A DNA stretch of 64,000 nt from Melieria omissa (Eukaryota > Arthropoda > Insecta > Diptera > Ulidiidae), in NCBI GenBank assembly GCA_963971225.1, contig OZ020268.1:40865348-40929347 (forward strand), given 5' to 3'. The position numbers and the translations under genes were made by a program. Shown piece after piece: positions 25,436-36,640 of this stretch. Below the pieces are notes generated by a model. That model did not search any database, was not told the DNA's origin, and saw nothing but the letters and a program-made list of their open reading frames with translations. Positions within the stretch are counted from its first letter, which is position 1. The number at the start of each line of letters is the position of its first letter.

Positions 25436-26500
25436 TGTACTACATTTGCTCAGACATTTGTCTGAAGACTTTGAATTTTGTAATATTGAATTATATGTAA
25501 ATTAAATATTCAGTTGTAGATTATTCAAAATCTTAAATTTGTCATTCAAAATGTTAGGACTAATATCTTAGATCCACTGGAAGGGTTCGTCATATTGTTT
25601 AAAGATTTTAATCAATTGTGCTATCACCAACTATGTTCTACCAGTTAAGGACTTTAAGTTTTTTCAGCGGTTATATCGAGATTTAATATTATATTTAAAT
25701 TGGAAAGTATTGTGATTACCTTTTCGTCTGACAAAGTTCTGTACTATTTGTCCATTGTTTTGCAAAATTTTGATCCATCAATTTCCCCTGTCATTCTTGT
25801 GTGTGTCCCCTCTTAGGTCACTCAAGAAAACCATAAGAAGGGATTGACAATGGGCCATTTTGGCTTCCGAGTGGAAGTGCGGTCCTGCCGGACACACCCT
25901 TCCCTACCTAACCATCCACTGGATAGTCCACAAAATGGTTCGATGCCTAATAGTGAAAGCATTGTCCGTGTTTTGGCAAGATCCATGCATTGCCTTCGTT
26001 TTCCTTGTGTCCTGAGTTTCAGAGTGATTTTATGGAATTCGAATTCACTAACTGTCCTGTTTACTCCATGTCCAACGCTCATGGCACCTCCATAGGTGGA
26101 CGCTACTGTGGTATTATGGTGTCTGGCTTAGCTTCCATTGTTGTTCTCGCCTCTCGAAGTGAAATCTTTCCACATGGTACTTTCATTCCTGTTTTTCTGG
26201 CTGACGTCGATGCCTATTTAGACATCTTACACCAGTTAATTTTACTTCTTCTTAGATATTAGTTAGGGTTTCAGATATCTAGAAATCAGTCCACTGACTT
26301 TGAGCTATTATAATTTTGAGACTTTATGTTTTACGTTCTAAAATTAAGACATACGAATCGTTTGTTGAAATATCTTAAACTAAAAAGTAATGAAATGGTC
26401 AGATTATGATGAAATCGGTATATTTGTACAATTATTTTTCATTTGGATTGCTTTCACCATAATTAAAGTCAACAGACGCATTCAGTCATGTTTTCCTATA
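25436..26500. other. Intergenic; open frames at 25.82-26.26 kb of unknown nature
   Basis: Overlapping frames of 83-90 codons on both strands sit in a GC-richer patch that could be an old retroelement fragment, but I recognise no motif. Otherwise nothing. Confidence 0.3.
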
Positions 26501-27190
26501 CAAATTGTTAACCCATTGTTGACCCCCAGAGATTTTGATTTAAAACAAATATAAAACATGTGTCAAATAGTTTTCTTTGGTGAGGCACTTTTACTAAGTT
26601 TGAAATCAATAAGAACATGAATTCTTAATTCTCAAAACAAACTTTTAACCCTAGGTTTACCCCAGAACTTAATTTAAAAAAATGAAAAACCCATGTCTTT
26701 CGTTTGTAGAATTTTTAACAAGTTGGAAGTCAATAGGTCCATAAAATGTCCTTATTTCATGTAAACTGTTAACCCATTGTTGATTTCGTTAGATTTAGAT
26801 TTTCAAAAAAGTGAAAACACGTGTGGAATTCTTTCTCACTAAAAATATATTCACCTTTGAAGTCAAAGGCCCATAAAATTTTCAATTTCCATATAAACTG
26901 TTAACCCATTGTTGACTCCGTAAGATTTAGATAAAAAAAGGGAGATTTTAAGTGTTTCTACCAATTTTGAATTTAACCAATGGGCCTTTTAACCAATGGG
27001 CCTAGGTTCATGTTTATTTTTTTTCATAGTCTTAACCCAGTGCAATGAATTATTTTTGTTTCGAAGTATTTTCACCAGCTTTAAAATCAATTGGCCAAGT
27101 AATTCACGTTTCTTCATACAACACCTTAACCCATGTTTTGCCCTTTTGACCCCGAATTTCCAAACACTCTGTCTTAGTGGAGATTCATTC
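26500..27190 (+). repeat. Diverged ~130-bp tandem array (TTAACCCATTGTTGAC family)
   Basis: TTAACCC(A/T) plus TTGTTGA or variants recurs near 26508, 26648, 26768, 26900, 27033 and 27127. Each is followed by an ATTTTGATTT-like word and then ACACGTGT, TTTCACC and TTTGAAGTCAA-like words. The same family appears inverted at 48.77-50.25 kb. Confidence 0.8.
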
Positions 27191-27402
27191 TTCTAAATGT
27201 ACCTATCAGTTCAAGTTTCATGTTTGTAGCTTCAACAATTTAGACTGAACGATGACGAATCAGTTAGTCAGTAAGTCGGTTAAGACAAACACTTACATAT
27301 ATAGGCTCCTACGATTTCGAATATTTTTATTTTCTAACAAACGCGCAGGGCATGACCCCTATTAATACGAGGCATTGCTTTGGTTCAGAAAGGATATAAA
27401 AG

Positions 27403-27960
27403 TTAGGAGATAGGGTTATGAGTGAAGTGGTTATGGACACTTGCCTTGAACCCATCGAGATCATAAGTCCTGGGGAAAATATCCGCAGGAAGACCAATCC
27501 ACAACCGCGCTGTACGGGCCAGAAACGAACCTTCTCTGTAGTGCGTAGTGCGCTGGACAGTGGTGGATCCAGGGGGGTTTTGGGGGTTGAAACCCCCCCG
27601 AAACATTTGGATCCTCTATAAAACTACATACAAACTAAAAGGCATTTTATAAATATTAAAGAACTACTTTTTAAAACCCCCCGAAATATTTTTTTGAATC
27701 CGCGCCTGGCGCTGGAACATCGTTTCGTCGTGGAATGCATGGGCGCCAGTGTTTAAACAGGCTGCCCGGGGGAATACCCGGAGTGATGGCATCAAGCTGA
27801 TCATCTCCACTGAGCAATTACCGAAAAAGTAACTGTAAAATAACACCACACACGCCACGTTTCGAAGATGTTCCAAGGAGTCAATAGAGCTGGATGCCCT
27901 ACTGTCCCCTATAAGTTTAATCTCACGGTTTTGCACCCGATCGACGAGCTCCAAATGGGT
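27403..27960 (-). pseudogene. LINE reverse-transcriptase C-terminal remnant, interrupted
   Basis: The minus strand encodes LLDRVQ-like VDRVQNREIKLIGDSR...SLEHLRNVACVVLFY, then after an insertion SFLARTARLWIGLPADIFPRTYDLDGFKASVHNHF. These are hallmarks of the C-terminal region of Jockey-like LINE proteins. The two halves are split by a 151-bp hAT-type MITE at 27558-27708. It is 5'-truncated and not functional. Confidence 0.85.
27558..27708 (+). mobile_element. hAT-like MITE, family C, inside a LINE remnant
   Basis: It starts CAGTGGTGGATCC and ends GAATCCGCGCCTG, a diverged inverted repeat. It is flanked on both sides by an identical 8-bp duplication GCGCTGGA (27550-27557 and 27709-27716). Its left arm (GGGTTTTGGGGGTTGAAACCCC) has the layout of family B, so the two are probably related. 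Confidence 0.93.
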
Positions 27961-28368
27961 TTTGAAGCTCCATATTTAGTTAGCTGTACCCACACTTTTT
28001 TTTTGCGTTTCATTCCCTGATCAATGTGGACCAAATTCCCACGTAACACTAGAATCAGAACAGTTTGGGAGCAATTATTCCTAATGATTTTGAAAATCAT
28101 TATTGCATTCAAGAGACTCTTTCAAGACCTTTAATTTGATATGTTTATTAGTGTTTAATTCTAAATTCTTTAATGGTAAAACTCGTAAGTTTCAGACATT
28201 TGTTTAGGATCTTTAATTCGCCTTCAAATTGTCTTCTTCCTTTATTCCAAGTTGTAAACATATAGAAACTCGAGAAAACCGTCTTCTTATGTTTGTATTT
28301 CTATATTCGAAATTCAAAATACGGGACGATCATTTAGGATCCCTAATCCGTTTTTTCGCATTCTTCTA

Positions 28369-28591
28369 AACACATTAAGGACCGCAAAGAAATCTGTAAG
28401 GCATACGCCTGGGACCGCACGTTTTTGGGCAAACTACAGTTTTTTCGTAGCTTGATCTGTTCGGATTCCACCAATGAGATCGTCTGGTCACCAGCATTGG
28501 AGGTAGTAGGATATAATGTATGAAAGTAAGTCCATCCGTAACAGATGGGACGCGAAACACGAGAAAACTCGTGAGCGGTCCTTAATGTGTT
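28369..28591. mobile_element. TTAA-type MITE with perfect 17-bp inverted ends
   Basis: AACACATTAAGGACCGC at 28369-28385 is exactly inverted at 28575-28591. TTAA overlaps the right boundary (28590-28593); the left one has mutated. This suggests a piggyBac-type nonautonomous element. Confidence 0.75.
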
Positions 28592-28799
28592 AAGATTCTT
28601 TCATTCTTCCTATGATTCTAAATTCTGTGCACTCTAAAGAACTGACATTGTCTACAACTCGAGAAAACCTTGACTTGTTTCTTTTTTTTTCGAAACGTGT
28701 AAACTTCAACTGGAAATCGTTGAAAATATCCTCCTCGAAACACTACCAGAAGCCTTTCCTTTTCAAAAAGACTACTATTTATATTATACAAAACTAATT

Positions 28800-30130
28800 G
28801 AAACACAAATTTATGCTAATAGATAAGAAAGAAAAAGAAGAAGAAGAAGAAGACAAAACATATAAATAGTAGAGAATATTTTAAAGAAGAACCCAAGCCG
28901 AACGAAACGAGCGTGCAAGCGAAACTAAGAACCAAAAAAAACAAAAACAAACAAACAAACATATGAAATATTTTGAAAGATGGAAAGTGGAGAACGCAAA
29001 ATGCGAATTGAGAAAAAAATTAATGGACTTGAATGTTAAGTGGTGGAAAAACATGTAAACAAGTAAGAAAACGAAGAAAAATGCAAACTTAAGTAGCAGA
29101 ACATAGACTTAGACGTTAGGAATAAGTGAATTGTAAACAAAATTATTAGCAAAGAATTTTAGAAGCGGCGACAAATAGGAACGAATGCAAAAGGACGATG
29201 GCAGATGTGAGTGTTGGAGAGATGGGAAACTAACTAGAAACATTTCGAATTAGGAGCGATTTTAGAATTTTTGTGAGCGCAACAAAAAACGGACGGACAA
29301 AGAACGTCAGAAAGTGAAAGAGAATCAAGAGAAGAAATTGTAGGAGAGACGGAATAAGAAATTACTTTAAAATAAGCTGAAATCAAACAAAAACAACAAC
29401 AACAAACACAGCAATTGACCGACACTCACTAACTCACTTACTCACCTACAAACAAACCGACAAAGAAACCGACAGAGTTGAGCAGTTGAGCGCGTTAAAT
29501 CGAGCCGAATGCGTTCTGCATTTAACTAATAATTAAACTAAGTTTACTGACCAGCAAAAAATTGTAATGAAAAAAACCACAACAATGGCAAACAATAAGA
29601 ACAACAACACACTAAAATATTGCGGCATAAAAATTGTTTGCCGCTTAATTTCTCACGTCCTTCGGATTTAATTTGTGTCCCACCAAAACCGAACCGAAAG
29701 GCGACCGTGTCGTTTGTTAATGTAAATTATGTCCTCGTAAAAATAAACACACACACACACATACAGACAAATAAAAATTGTTGATACATATGTATTAGTT
29801 ATGTACAGTCGTACTGCAATCAGTGTCATCATCAACAATAAAACAACAACAACAACAATCACCACCACCACAACTGCAACAAAACCAACTAAAGCATCAA
29901 ATGCAGCAGCAGCACCAAATCAACTATAGTAACATTCAAAATAAACATCAACAACAAAAACAACCAAATGAAAACATTTCAACGTTTGCGGTGCAAAGCT
30001 GAAGGCAACTAGCGCTGAAGAGAGCAACAGAGAGAGAGAGCGAGCGACAAAGAGAAAGAGAGCGGAAAATTAAATGCGCATATATGATAATAAATACCAT
30101 TATGAAATAAATAAATAAATCAATCAAATA
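28800..30130 (+). other. A/purine-rich transcript-like stretch with clustered poly(A) signals
   Basis: The + strand is strongly purine-rich with GAA, CAA and AGAG runs and no long frames, unlike its surroundings. It ends in several AATAAA signals (30089-30094, 30106-30111 and the next TAAATAAA steps). This looks like the 3' end of a + strand untranslated region. The only upstream + gene is Pde9, about 19 kb away, so it could be its distal 3' untranslated region or a separate noncoding RNA. Confidence 0.4.
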
Positions 30131-30689
30131 TGAAAATCATGTAATTGATGGCCTGTGGTGTTTTCAATTCAAACTGCGAGAAAAAAGTTGCCAAGACGTA
30201 AGAGCGAAAGAGACTTCGGGGCACTGGGGACAATGTCAAATAGCTGAGAAACCTAAACAGGAAACGATGGTTAGATACAACTTTTTTTAATAATTCTGCG
30301 ATACAGAAATATTGACTAGTTTTGAAGGGGTTAAGGTAAATTGGCTTGTAAGACAAGTATATTACCGAAGGTCAACTTGTAAGTAGGCCGGCAACTAGGT
30401 CCATAGAAGGATGAAAGATGAACTTTCTGTTTGGTGGTAAAACACCCAACAAATGTCTGCAACTCTGTCCGTTCCTTCAAAATCCCCAATGACAAAGTGG
30501 CCCGGAACCCAGAGAACCCATACCTTATTATGAAAGCCCAGCATGTTTAACTCCACAAGACATTCCGGCACCAGTTCCGAGCATAACCGGTGTGATCGTA
30601 ATGGTCTTCCGGTAGTTCCACGATAGATTTAAGTAAGTACACCTGACAGTTGCAAATTTTTCTGCCTGAAATATTGAAAAAAAGAAAAA

Positions 30690-30765
30690 ACAACAACTTT
30701 TCTTTCGGCGGCTGTCCTCTCAGCAAGAAATGGCAAACCTCTGAGAATAAAAACTACCTTGTAAA
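30690..30765 (+). repeat. SINE body fragment
   Basis: CTCTCAGCAAGAAATGGC followed by AAACCTCTGAGA resembles the body of the SINE at 25195-25432 (AATGGCAAAACCTCC). There is no tRNA head here. Confidence 0.5.
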
Positions 30766-31323
30766 AATTCACACGCACAACATGGTTGGTTGCGGGTAGA
30801 TATCCCTTAGTCTCATAATCGGGCTGTCGTGCCAGTCAAGAAGAAGAGAAGAAATATTGGTGTTGGCTGCGAGTTTCTCATCCTCGGTCGGTCTGAGTTT
30901 CTCATCCTCGGCACCTTCCTACATTAGAGATCAAACTGATTCAGACTTATGTAAATGTCCTTTTTCTCGACACTTGGATTCACTTATTGTAAGCTATGTG
31001 AGATACACTTAATTTTTGCAAAAAATGTGAGTGGTTTTGGTGTTATCCGGGAACTACATAGGTAGGATAAAAGCTCAAGGATTCAACAAGTATCAAGGAA
31101 CTACATATGTAAGGTAATATCTCGGCTTAGTCTAGTCAGACCTGGTTCAATCCGCCTGAGAGCAATCCCGAGTTCCAGTATTGACTAATTTCTACATGTC
31201 CCTAGACTCGTGCATCATCAGGCTTCCATATCTCTCTTAGATTACCAGCACCCGACTATCCGTTAAGTAGTATGCAGCCTGACTTAGTTCCCACTGCTGA
31301 TACTATCCGATTTGCCTCTTTAA

Positions 31324-31597
31324 CCCTAGAAGGGTAACCTTCGTCGATTCGACGAACACCAAATACATTCGAATTTTCCCTTATTCTTCGATCTGATTAC
31401 TTTCTCTTTTCGTGTGATCCCAGTTGACGATGTGCTTCATTGTGCAAATTATTTACAAAAAAGTCTAAGTAAAATTATATAATGAAGTTAAAGCTTATAC
31501 GATTTCTAGTTCTTTCAAAAATCGGAGTTGAATATGATTTCGTCGATTCGACGAAGACTACCAACAACGTATGTAAAATATGATTACCTTTCTAGAG
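31324..31597. mobile_element. piggyBac-like MITE
   Basis: TTAA (31320-31323) precedes CCCTAGAAGGGTAAC. The right end reads GATTACCTTTCTAGAG followed by TTCAA (TTAA decayed). The CCCTAGAA(A/G)G end matches the known piggyBac terminus. A near-palindrome TTCGTCGATTCGACGAA occurs subterminally on both sides (31343 and 31538 areas). Confidence 0.8.
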
Positions 31598-32466
31598 TTC
31601 AAATTCAGTACTCAAACTTGTCTTTAAGGCAGGTTCTCACCTTGTGGATCCGAAAAAGTGCACTTTTTTTAGGATTTTTTTTTGAGAAAACGGTTAAAGA
31701 TACAAAGCTGAAAATTTTTTCTGGATATGAACACACATTTATTTAGAGAATACAATTTTTCAAATTGAATGAATCAAAACAAGGGGGGGAGGGGGCGTCC
31801 ATCAGTGGCGGCATGTCGGCGAGGAGGTGTCCCGCTACCGGAAGTGATTCCGTCAAAACCCGTGATCGGAACAACGAGGGTAGCGAGAGAGTAAACCTAC
31901 TGGCCAGAAGTAGTTCCGATCTCGACAAGCGGCATACCCTGAAAGACCGCATCTCATTAAACTTTGTCAAAAGTGAACTCAAAGGACCTCCAGGCTAAGG
32001 CAAACAGCGGGTAACAGAGGTTACATGCAGAATCTGTCAATAAATCTGGCCCAAATGACAACAACAACAACAACAGATCTGTGAATGTGGTGAACAAATA
32101 AAGTTATTTGACCAGACTTTCTGCGTTTTGGCCTGCGGAAGAATCACGCAGCCAAGCTCACCAAACAAACTGTCATCTGTTGCGAAAGCAACAACTGAAC
32201 ACTTCCTCTGAAAATTTAAGGGGAAACTGTTCGTCAAGAACAACTAGAAGATCTGTACATAGCATCAAAATCGGCGATGTTCTGGCCTTCGTGAACGCAT
32301 AGAACTGACCTTGGAACTGCCAGGATTGTAGCTCGAGTTCATACCGAGAGAGTTCTAACGCAATGATGCATCAGCGCTAATATCAAACAGAAAAGGATAC
32401 CCAATGGGTTTCCTTAAAGAAAGACGAGACAGTGATACATGCGGTGCGACGGTACCCATCGCCGAT

Positions 32467-32735
32467 GCCAAATCAAGAGATTTCCTCCCAGATTTTGGAG
32501 ATTCTTGGCCTTTTAGGAGAAATTTTAGAAAGAAGAATTGTATAGGAGCAAGTAAGGAGATTTATATTTTATATTAGGGGATTTTTGGGATCCTCAGTGG
32601 ATTTTTGGGAGATTTATGGATAACGAAGTGTGATGTAGTGGGAACAAATTTTGGAGATTTTTTTTATTTTTGTGAGGAAATTTCAATATTTTTAAGATTT
32701 AGGAGTAAGTCATTTCAGGTATCTGAGAACAGTGA
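32467..32735 (+). mobile_element. hAT-like MITE, family A, degraded copy
   Basis: It contains AGATTTCCTCCCAGATTTTGG, ATTCTTGGCCTTTTAGGAG and a degraded right end (GGTATCTGAGAACAGTG). With the 59515 copy it shares GGGAGATTTNTGGATAACGAAGT, so these two form a subfamily. Confidence 0.75.
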
Positions 32736-32919
32736 ACTGTCAAGGACTTTTATGTTGATATTTGATTAGTAGAGACAGTGTCCCGTTAAGACTGTCACTA
32801 CTGTAATAACTGTTTGGTTGGTTTTTGTCTTGAGAAATAAACTGTGCGGTACTCTTGAAGACTAAAGTAAACCAGAGTTTTCTTGTTATGTTGAAAGTAT
32901 TCGGAGAAGAAAGCAAATA

Positions 32920-33092
32920 CAGCCGAACTTCCATAACTTGAACTTCTTTAACTCGAATTTTCCTTAACTCGAACTAAATCGAGAGACAATACCGTTAAGA
33001 GAGCAAATTTCATACAATTCTACAAGTCGCAGTCTCTATAAGTCGAAGTTTTTCTCTGGATAATGGTGATTCGAGTTATGGAAGTTTGACTG
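32920..33092. mobile_element. pogo/mariner-type MITE
   Basis: Ends CAGCCGAACTTCCATAACTT and, inverted, CAGTCAAACTTCCATAACTC enclose 173 bp. TA flanks both ends (32918-32919 and 33093-33094). The interior also repeats ACTCGAA words. Confidence 0.88.
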
Positions 33093-33184
33093 TAGAACGA
33101 TTTTTATACAATAGAAAATTTAAAAAGCAAAGTAAAGGAAAGTCGGGTGGTTCGAGACATGTCTTTGTTTTTCCATCGAGAACT

Positions 33185-33500
33185 ATATTAGTTTTGTATG
33201 GCAGCCTCCTTGAGAGTTGAAGATAGATAGATAGGTAGGTATGTATGGAAAAAAACATTCATAAGCAAAAATAAATGGGGGTCAGTCTTACATTTGATAC
33301 GTCTGGGGGACACTTGTGACCAGTGGGAGTCCATTCTATAAAAACGATCATTTTGTATGGGAGCCTCATTAAAGGTTGGAGATAGAGACTCTGTATGTTC
33401 TCAAGAAATATTCAGAAGAAAAAATTAGTGGGGGTCAGTCATAGATTTTAACCTTCTAAGAGCAACTTCTGAGCAGCTGTGGAGCAATAACTAATTTCCC
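33185..33500 (+). repeat. 159-bp direct duplication
   Basis: TTTTGTATGG(C/G)AGCCTC at 33192 recurs at 33351, and AATGGGGGTCAGTC at 33272 recurs as AGTGGGGGTCAGTC near 33427. Both halves are diverged. Confidence 0.75.
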
Positions 33501-35005
33501 AGCATTTTTGTGAACTTTGATCCTCACTATTCTAATTCTAAGACCCCAATATTTTGGCTCATGCAGTTTTTCATCAAATGAAGAATTACGGAGCATCGAA
33601 GACTCATTCTAACAATCTCCATACAACACTAAATCATGTCTAATGTAATAATTAGGTTGTAGTATGAGAGGTGATTGTAGTTTTGCTCCAATTTGCGATT
33701 GGTGAAATTTGGCACAGTAAATTCATTACTCATACAATCACTTACGACTATTCCTTCTACTTATTTGTGTTACTCTGTTACTCGCAACGCCTAAATGTTC
33801 TCGCCCCAATGTTCTCATTGTTAGATTTCACTGCTTTAATTGCATCAACCATGAATGCTTTGGTTCGATTACCACATTATGCCGATTAATTCTGCATTGT
33901 AAAATGTTTTCATATTTTATTATTTAATTTCGAATTTATTGTTGTTTTTTGCCAATAGTAAGTAGCACAAATTAATTGGATCAACGTGTTTCTATTCAAA
34001 ACGATTGAGTTTTCACAGCTCATTAAGAATGCGTTTAGCCACATTTCACACATCAAGTGACGTGAGAAGCGTTTCAATGGTTTCCCTTTCCACGTCGCAT
34101 TCGACATTCAATGTTCAAATATTGAAGTGCATTTCAACGAAATTTCACACTTTGCTAAGCGCCATCAAACAATAAAAAAAAAATGTTTAAATAATAAAAA
34201 AATAAAAAATTTTGTTATTGAAATGCTTTTCTGCGTAAGTCAAATAAATCAAACGAATTTTCATTTGAAACAAAAAACAACCACACCGTCAATAGAACAA
34301 ATTCCACTTGAATTAAAATATGAGAATTTAGCTCAATTCAATTTCATATTAAAAATTCTAACCTCGATGGCCCCCAATGACAGACAACGCGCTGCGGCGA
34401 TAACCAATACCAATGCTGCAGCGGCAACGGCAAGAAGTGCGCTCACTTTCAAAGTAAGAAAAAGCAAAAGCAGCAGTAAAAATAAACTGAAAGTCAATTA
34501 TCACATCAGAGCAGCAGCAACTGAAAATTCACCTACGGAGAGAAAATTGCAACATTGAAAGGCTAGAAAAGCGAATTTTGTCTTAATTGAGTAAAAAAAT
34601 GCGCATAAATTAACGCGTCGCTGATTCAATTTCAGTTCAATTACAGTTGAGAGGAAACGAGCGAAATCTGAAAGCAAACAATGCTGATTCACATGCGGCA
34701 CGTTTAGTGACTGACTTACATGGGTTTGTTGTTCTTGAAAGTGATTCTTTGGTGCTCAGGGCTGCATGCTGCCAGCTTCCGCGCACGCAGTCGACGAACT
34801 TGAGATCAGCTGTTCTCTGCGGGATATCGAAGCGTTGAGATCAGCTCGAAGAGATGCACGACAAATTTTACTTCACACTCAATTTTACGTACCTCAGGTG
34901 AGCAACTTTGTTCTGCGGGCAATCAGTGACGAACCAACGTGCACCCTACGCCATGTCGTATGAGAAAATTTGAGATGAAAATTGAGTAAACATAAATCAA
35001 TTTAA
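33501..35005. other. Intergenic, no supported gene
   Basis: A 143-codon + frame at 34127-34558 is Lys/Asn-rich at first and Ala/Ser-rich later, with no motif I know and no splice or promoter support. Nothing else is recognised. Confidence 0.35.
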
Positions 35006-35701
35006 GGCCAGGTTCCTCCAAAAAACACGTTTTTTTCAAAAAATTCTATTTATTGTTAAAAAACAATTTGAAAAGAAATTTTTTTTACAAATAACAGTCC
35101 ATACATTAAGCTATTAAAAAACAATTTTTTTTTTTTTTTTATTATGACGGCTCCAAAAACAGCTGCTCAAACTCGTCCGATTTGCTGATGAGTGTCACCA
35201 TTTCTTGGAAACGAATCATCTAAAAGCAAAAAGCAAAACAGTTTCATATTCTGTATCCAATTGTCTATGGTCGGAACCAAAACGAAACGTTTTCACCGAA
35301 AAACAAAAAAAATGGCGTACTTTTTAATTTTCGACCCTTTTTTTGCACTTTTGATTGTTAATAACTTTTTTAAATAACAATGAATATTTTTGGTTGTGGT
35401 TCCGACCATAGAGAGACATTTTAAGAGTAGAATTCCGTTTGGTTCATGATGATAAGTGAAATAGTTTTGAAATACGAGTGACACTCAGTTGAAAAAATGT
35501 AGTTTCGAGAAAAAGCCGATTAAAGATTCACCGCGGGCGAATTCACCGCTTGAGCGCGCACCGTCCTCCCTTATCTCAACCTACTTCTAGGCAGCGCATA
35601 CCTTCGGGACTAATTTTATATTATTTCGAAGAGTATTTTCTAGCAATTTATAGAAAAAAAAAAATTTCGATTTTTTGAAAATTGTTTGGAGGAACCTGGC
35701 C
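35006..35701. mobile_element. TTAA-flanked MITE 1
   Basis: GGCCAGGTTCCTCCAAA at the left is exactly inverted at the right end. TTAA flanks both sides (35002-35005 and 35702-35705). The interior holds a second inverted pair, CTATGGTCGGAACCA and TGGTTCCGACCATAG (about 35264 and 35397). 696 bp; no transposase. Assigned to the piggyBac type from the TTAA target only. Confidence 0.9.
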
Positions 35702-35916
35702 TTAATTATTGTCAAGGCCCCGCGATCAGAGATGATCTTGATGGTCTTGTGTCAGGCTTGGTTCAAGCCTCCAAGTTAAGGATTTTTATTAAGGTTGACA
35801 ATCTCTCAGGGTTTAAGTTTCAGATTTTCTCGAGGCTGAGGAGAACTGGAGAAATAATAATTAGCAAGTATACACAAATTCCAGATAGAAATGCAAGAAG
35901 ACTAGTCAGATCTTAA

Positions 35917-36636
35917 GGGGCACAACTAGTTTGAAATTTTGAAAATTTCGTTTTTTGTTTTATTTCATATTATAGCTATCATAGAAAAAGTATACGAACG
36001 GATTTTGTCCAATTCGTAAAAGTCTCTGAGATACAGAGCCTTAAATCCGTCTCGTTTACTACGCGGTAACACGGTTTTAAAACTTTAAACGCGTTTTTCT
36101 CAAAACTACATTTTTCAAATTTGCTGCAGCTGTAACTTGATAACAAATCATCCGATCGACTTGGGTCTTTTTTTAGCTTATTGTGTATTTGTTTTTCTAT
36201 ACAATGACCCTCCAGTTTAATGTTAGGATGAAAAGTATAATTATGCCAGGCCAGAAACCATCAGATTTTTCAGCAAAATTTTAATTTTTTTTTTCAAACA
36301 ACCGCCATTTTGTTGCATTTTATTTTTTTTTTACAACCGTGGGTCATTGTATAGGAAATATAACCTAGTTAAGTAAAATTTTTGGTTTTTTTGATTTCAG
36401 GCACTGCGAAGCCTATAATCACTGCAGCAGTGGGAGAACGTTTTTTTTTTGAGGACTCAGGAGATGGTGGATAACTTGCTGAAAATCGAATATTTTCATT
36501 TGAAAAAAAAATACTTTGTATTCATTATTTATGCATAAATATATCTGCAAAATTTTAAAACATTCGATGCAATACTTCGCAAAATTCAAAATTCACAAAA
36601 ATCTCCTTTTTCAGGCGGTCAAACTAGTTGTGCCCC
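35917..36636. mobile_element. TTAA-flanked MITE 2
   Basis: GGGGCACAACTAGTTTGA at the left is exactly inverted at the right (TCAAACTAGTTGTGCCCC). TTAA flanks both sides (35913-35916 and 36637-36640). 720 bp. The interior has an imperfect inverted pair around a T-rich core with CCTCCAG and ATTGTATAGGAA words. No transposase. Confidence 0.92.
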
Positions 36637-36640
36637 TTAA

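Noticed and set aside
34127..34558. 143-codon + frame with Ala/Thr-rich second half
   Set aside because: No recognised motif, AT-rich codons in its first half, no splice or promoter support; kept only as a note.
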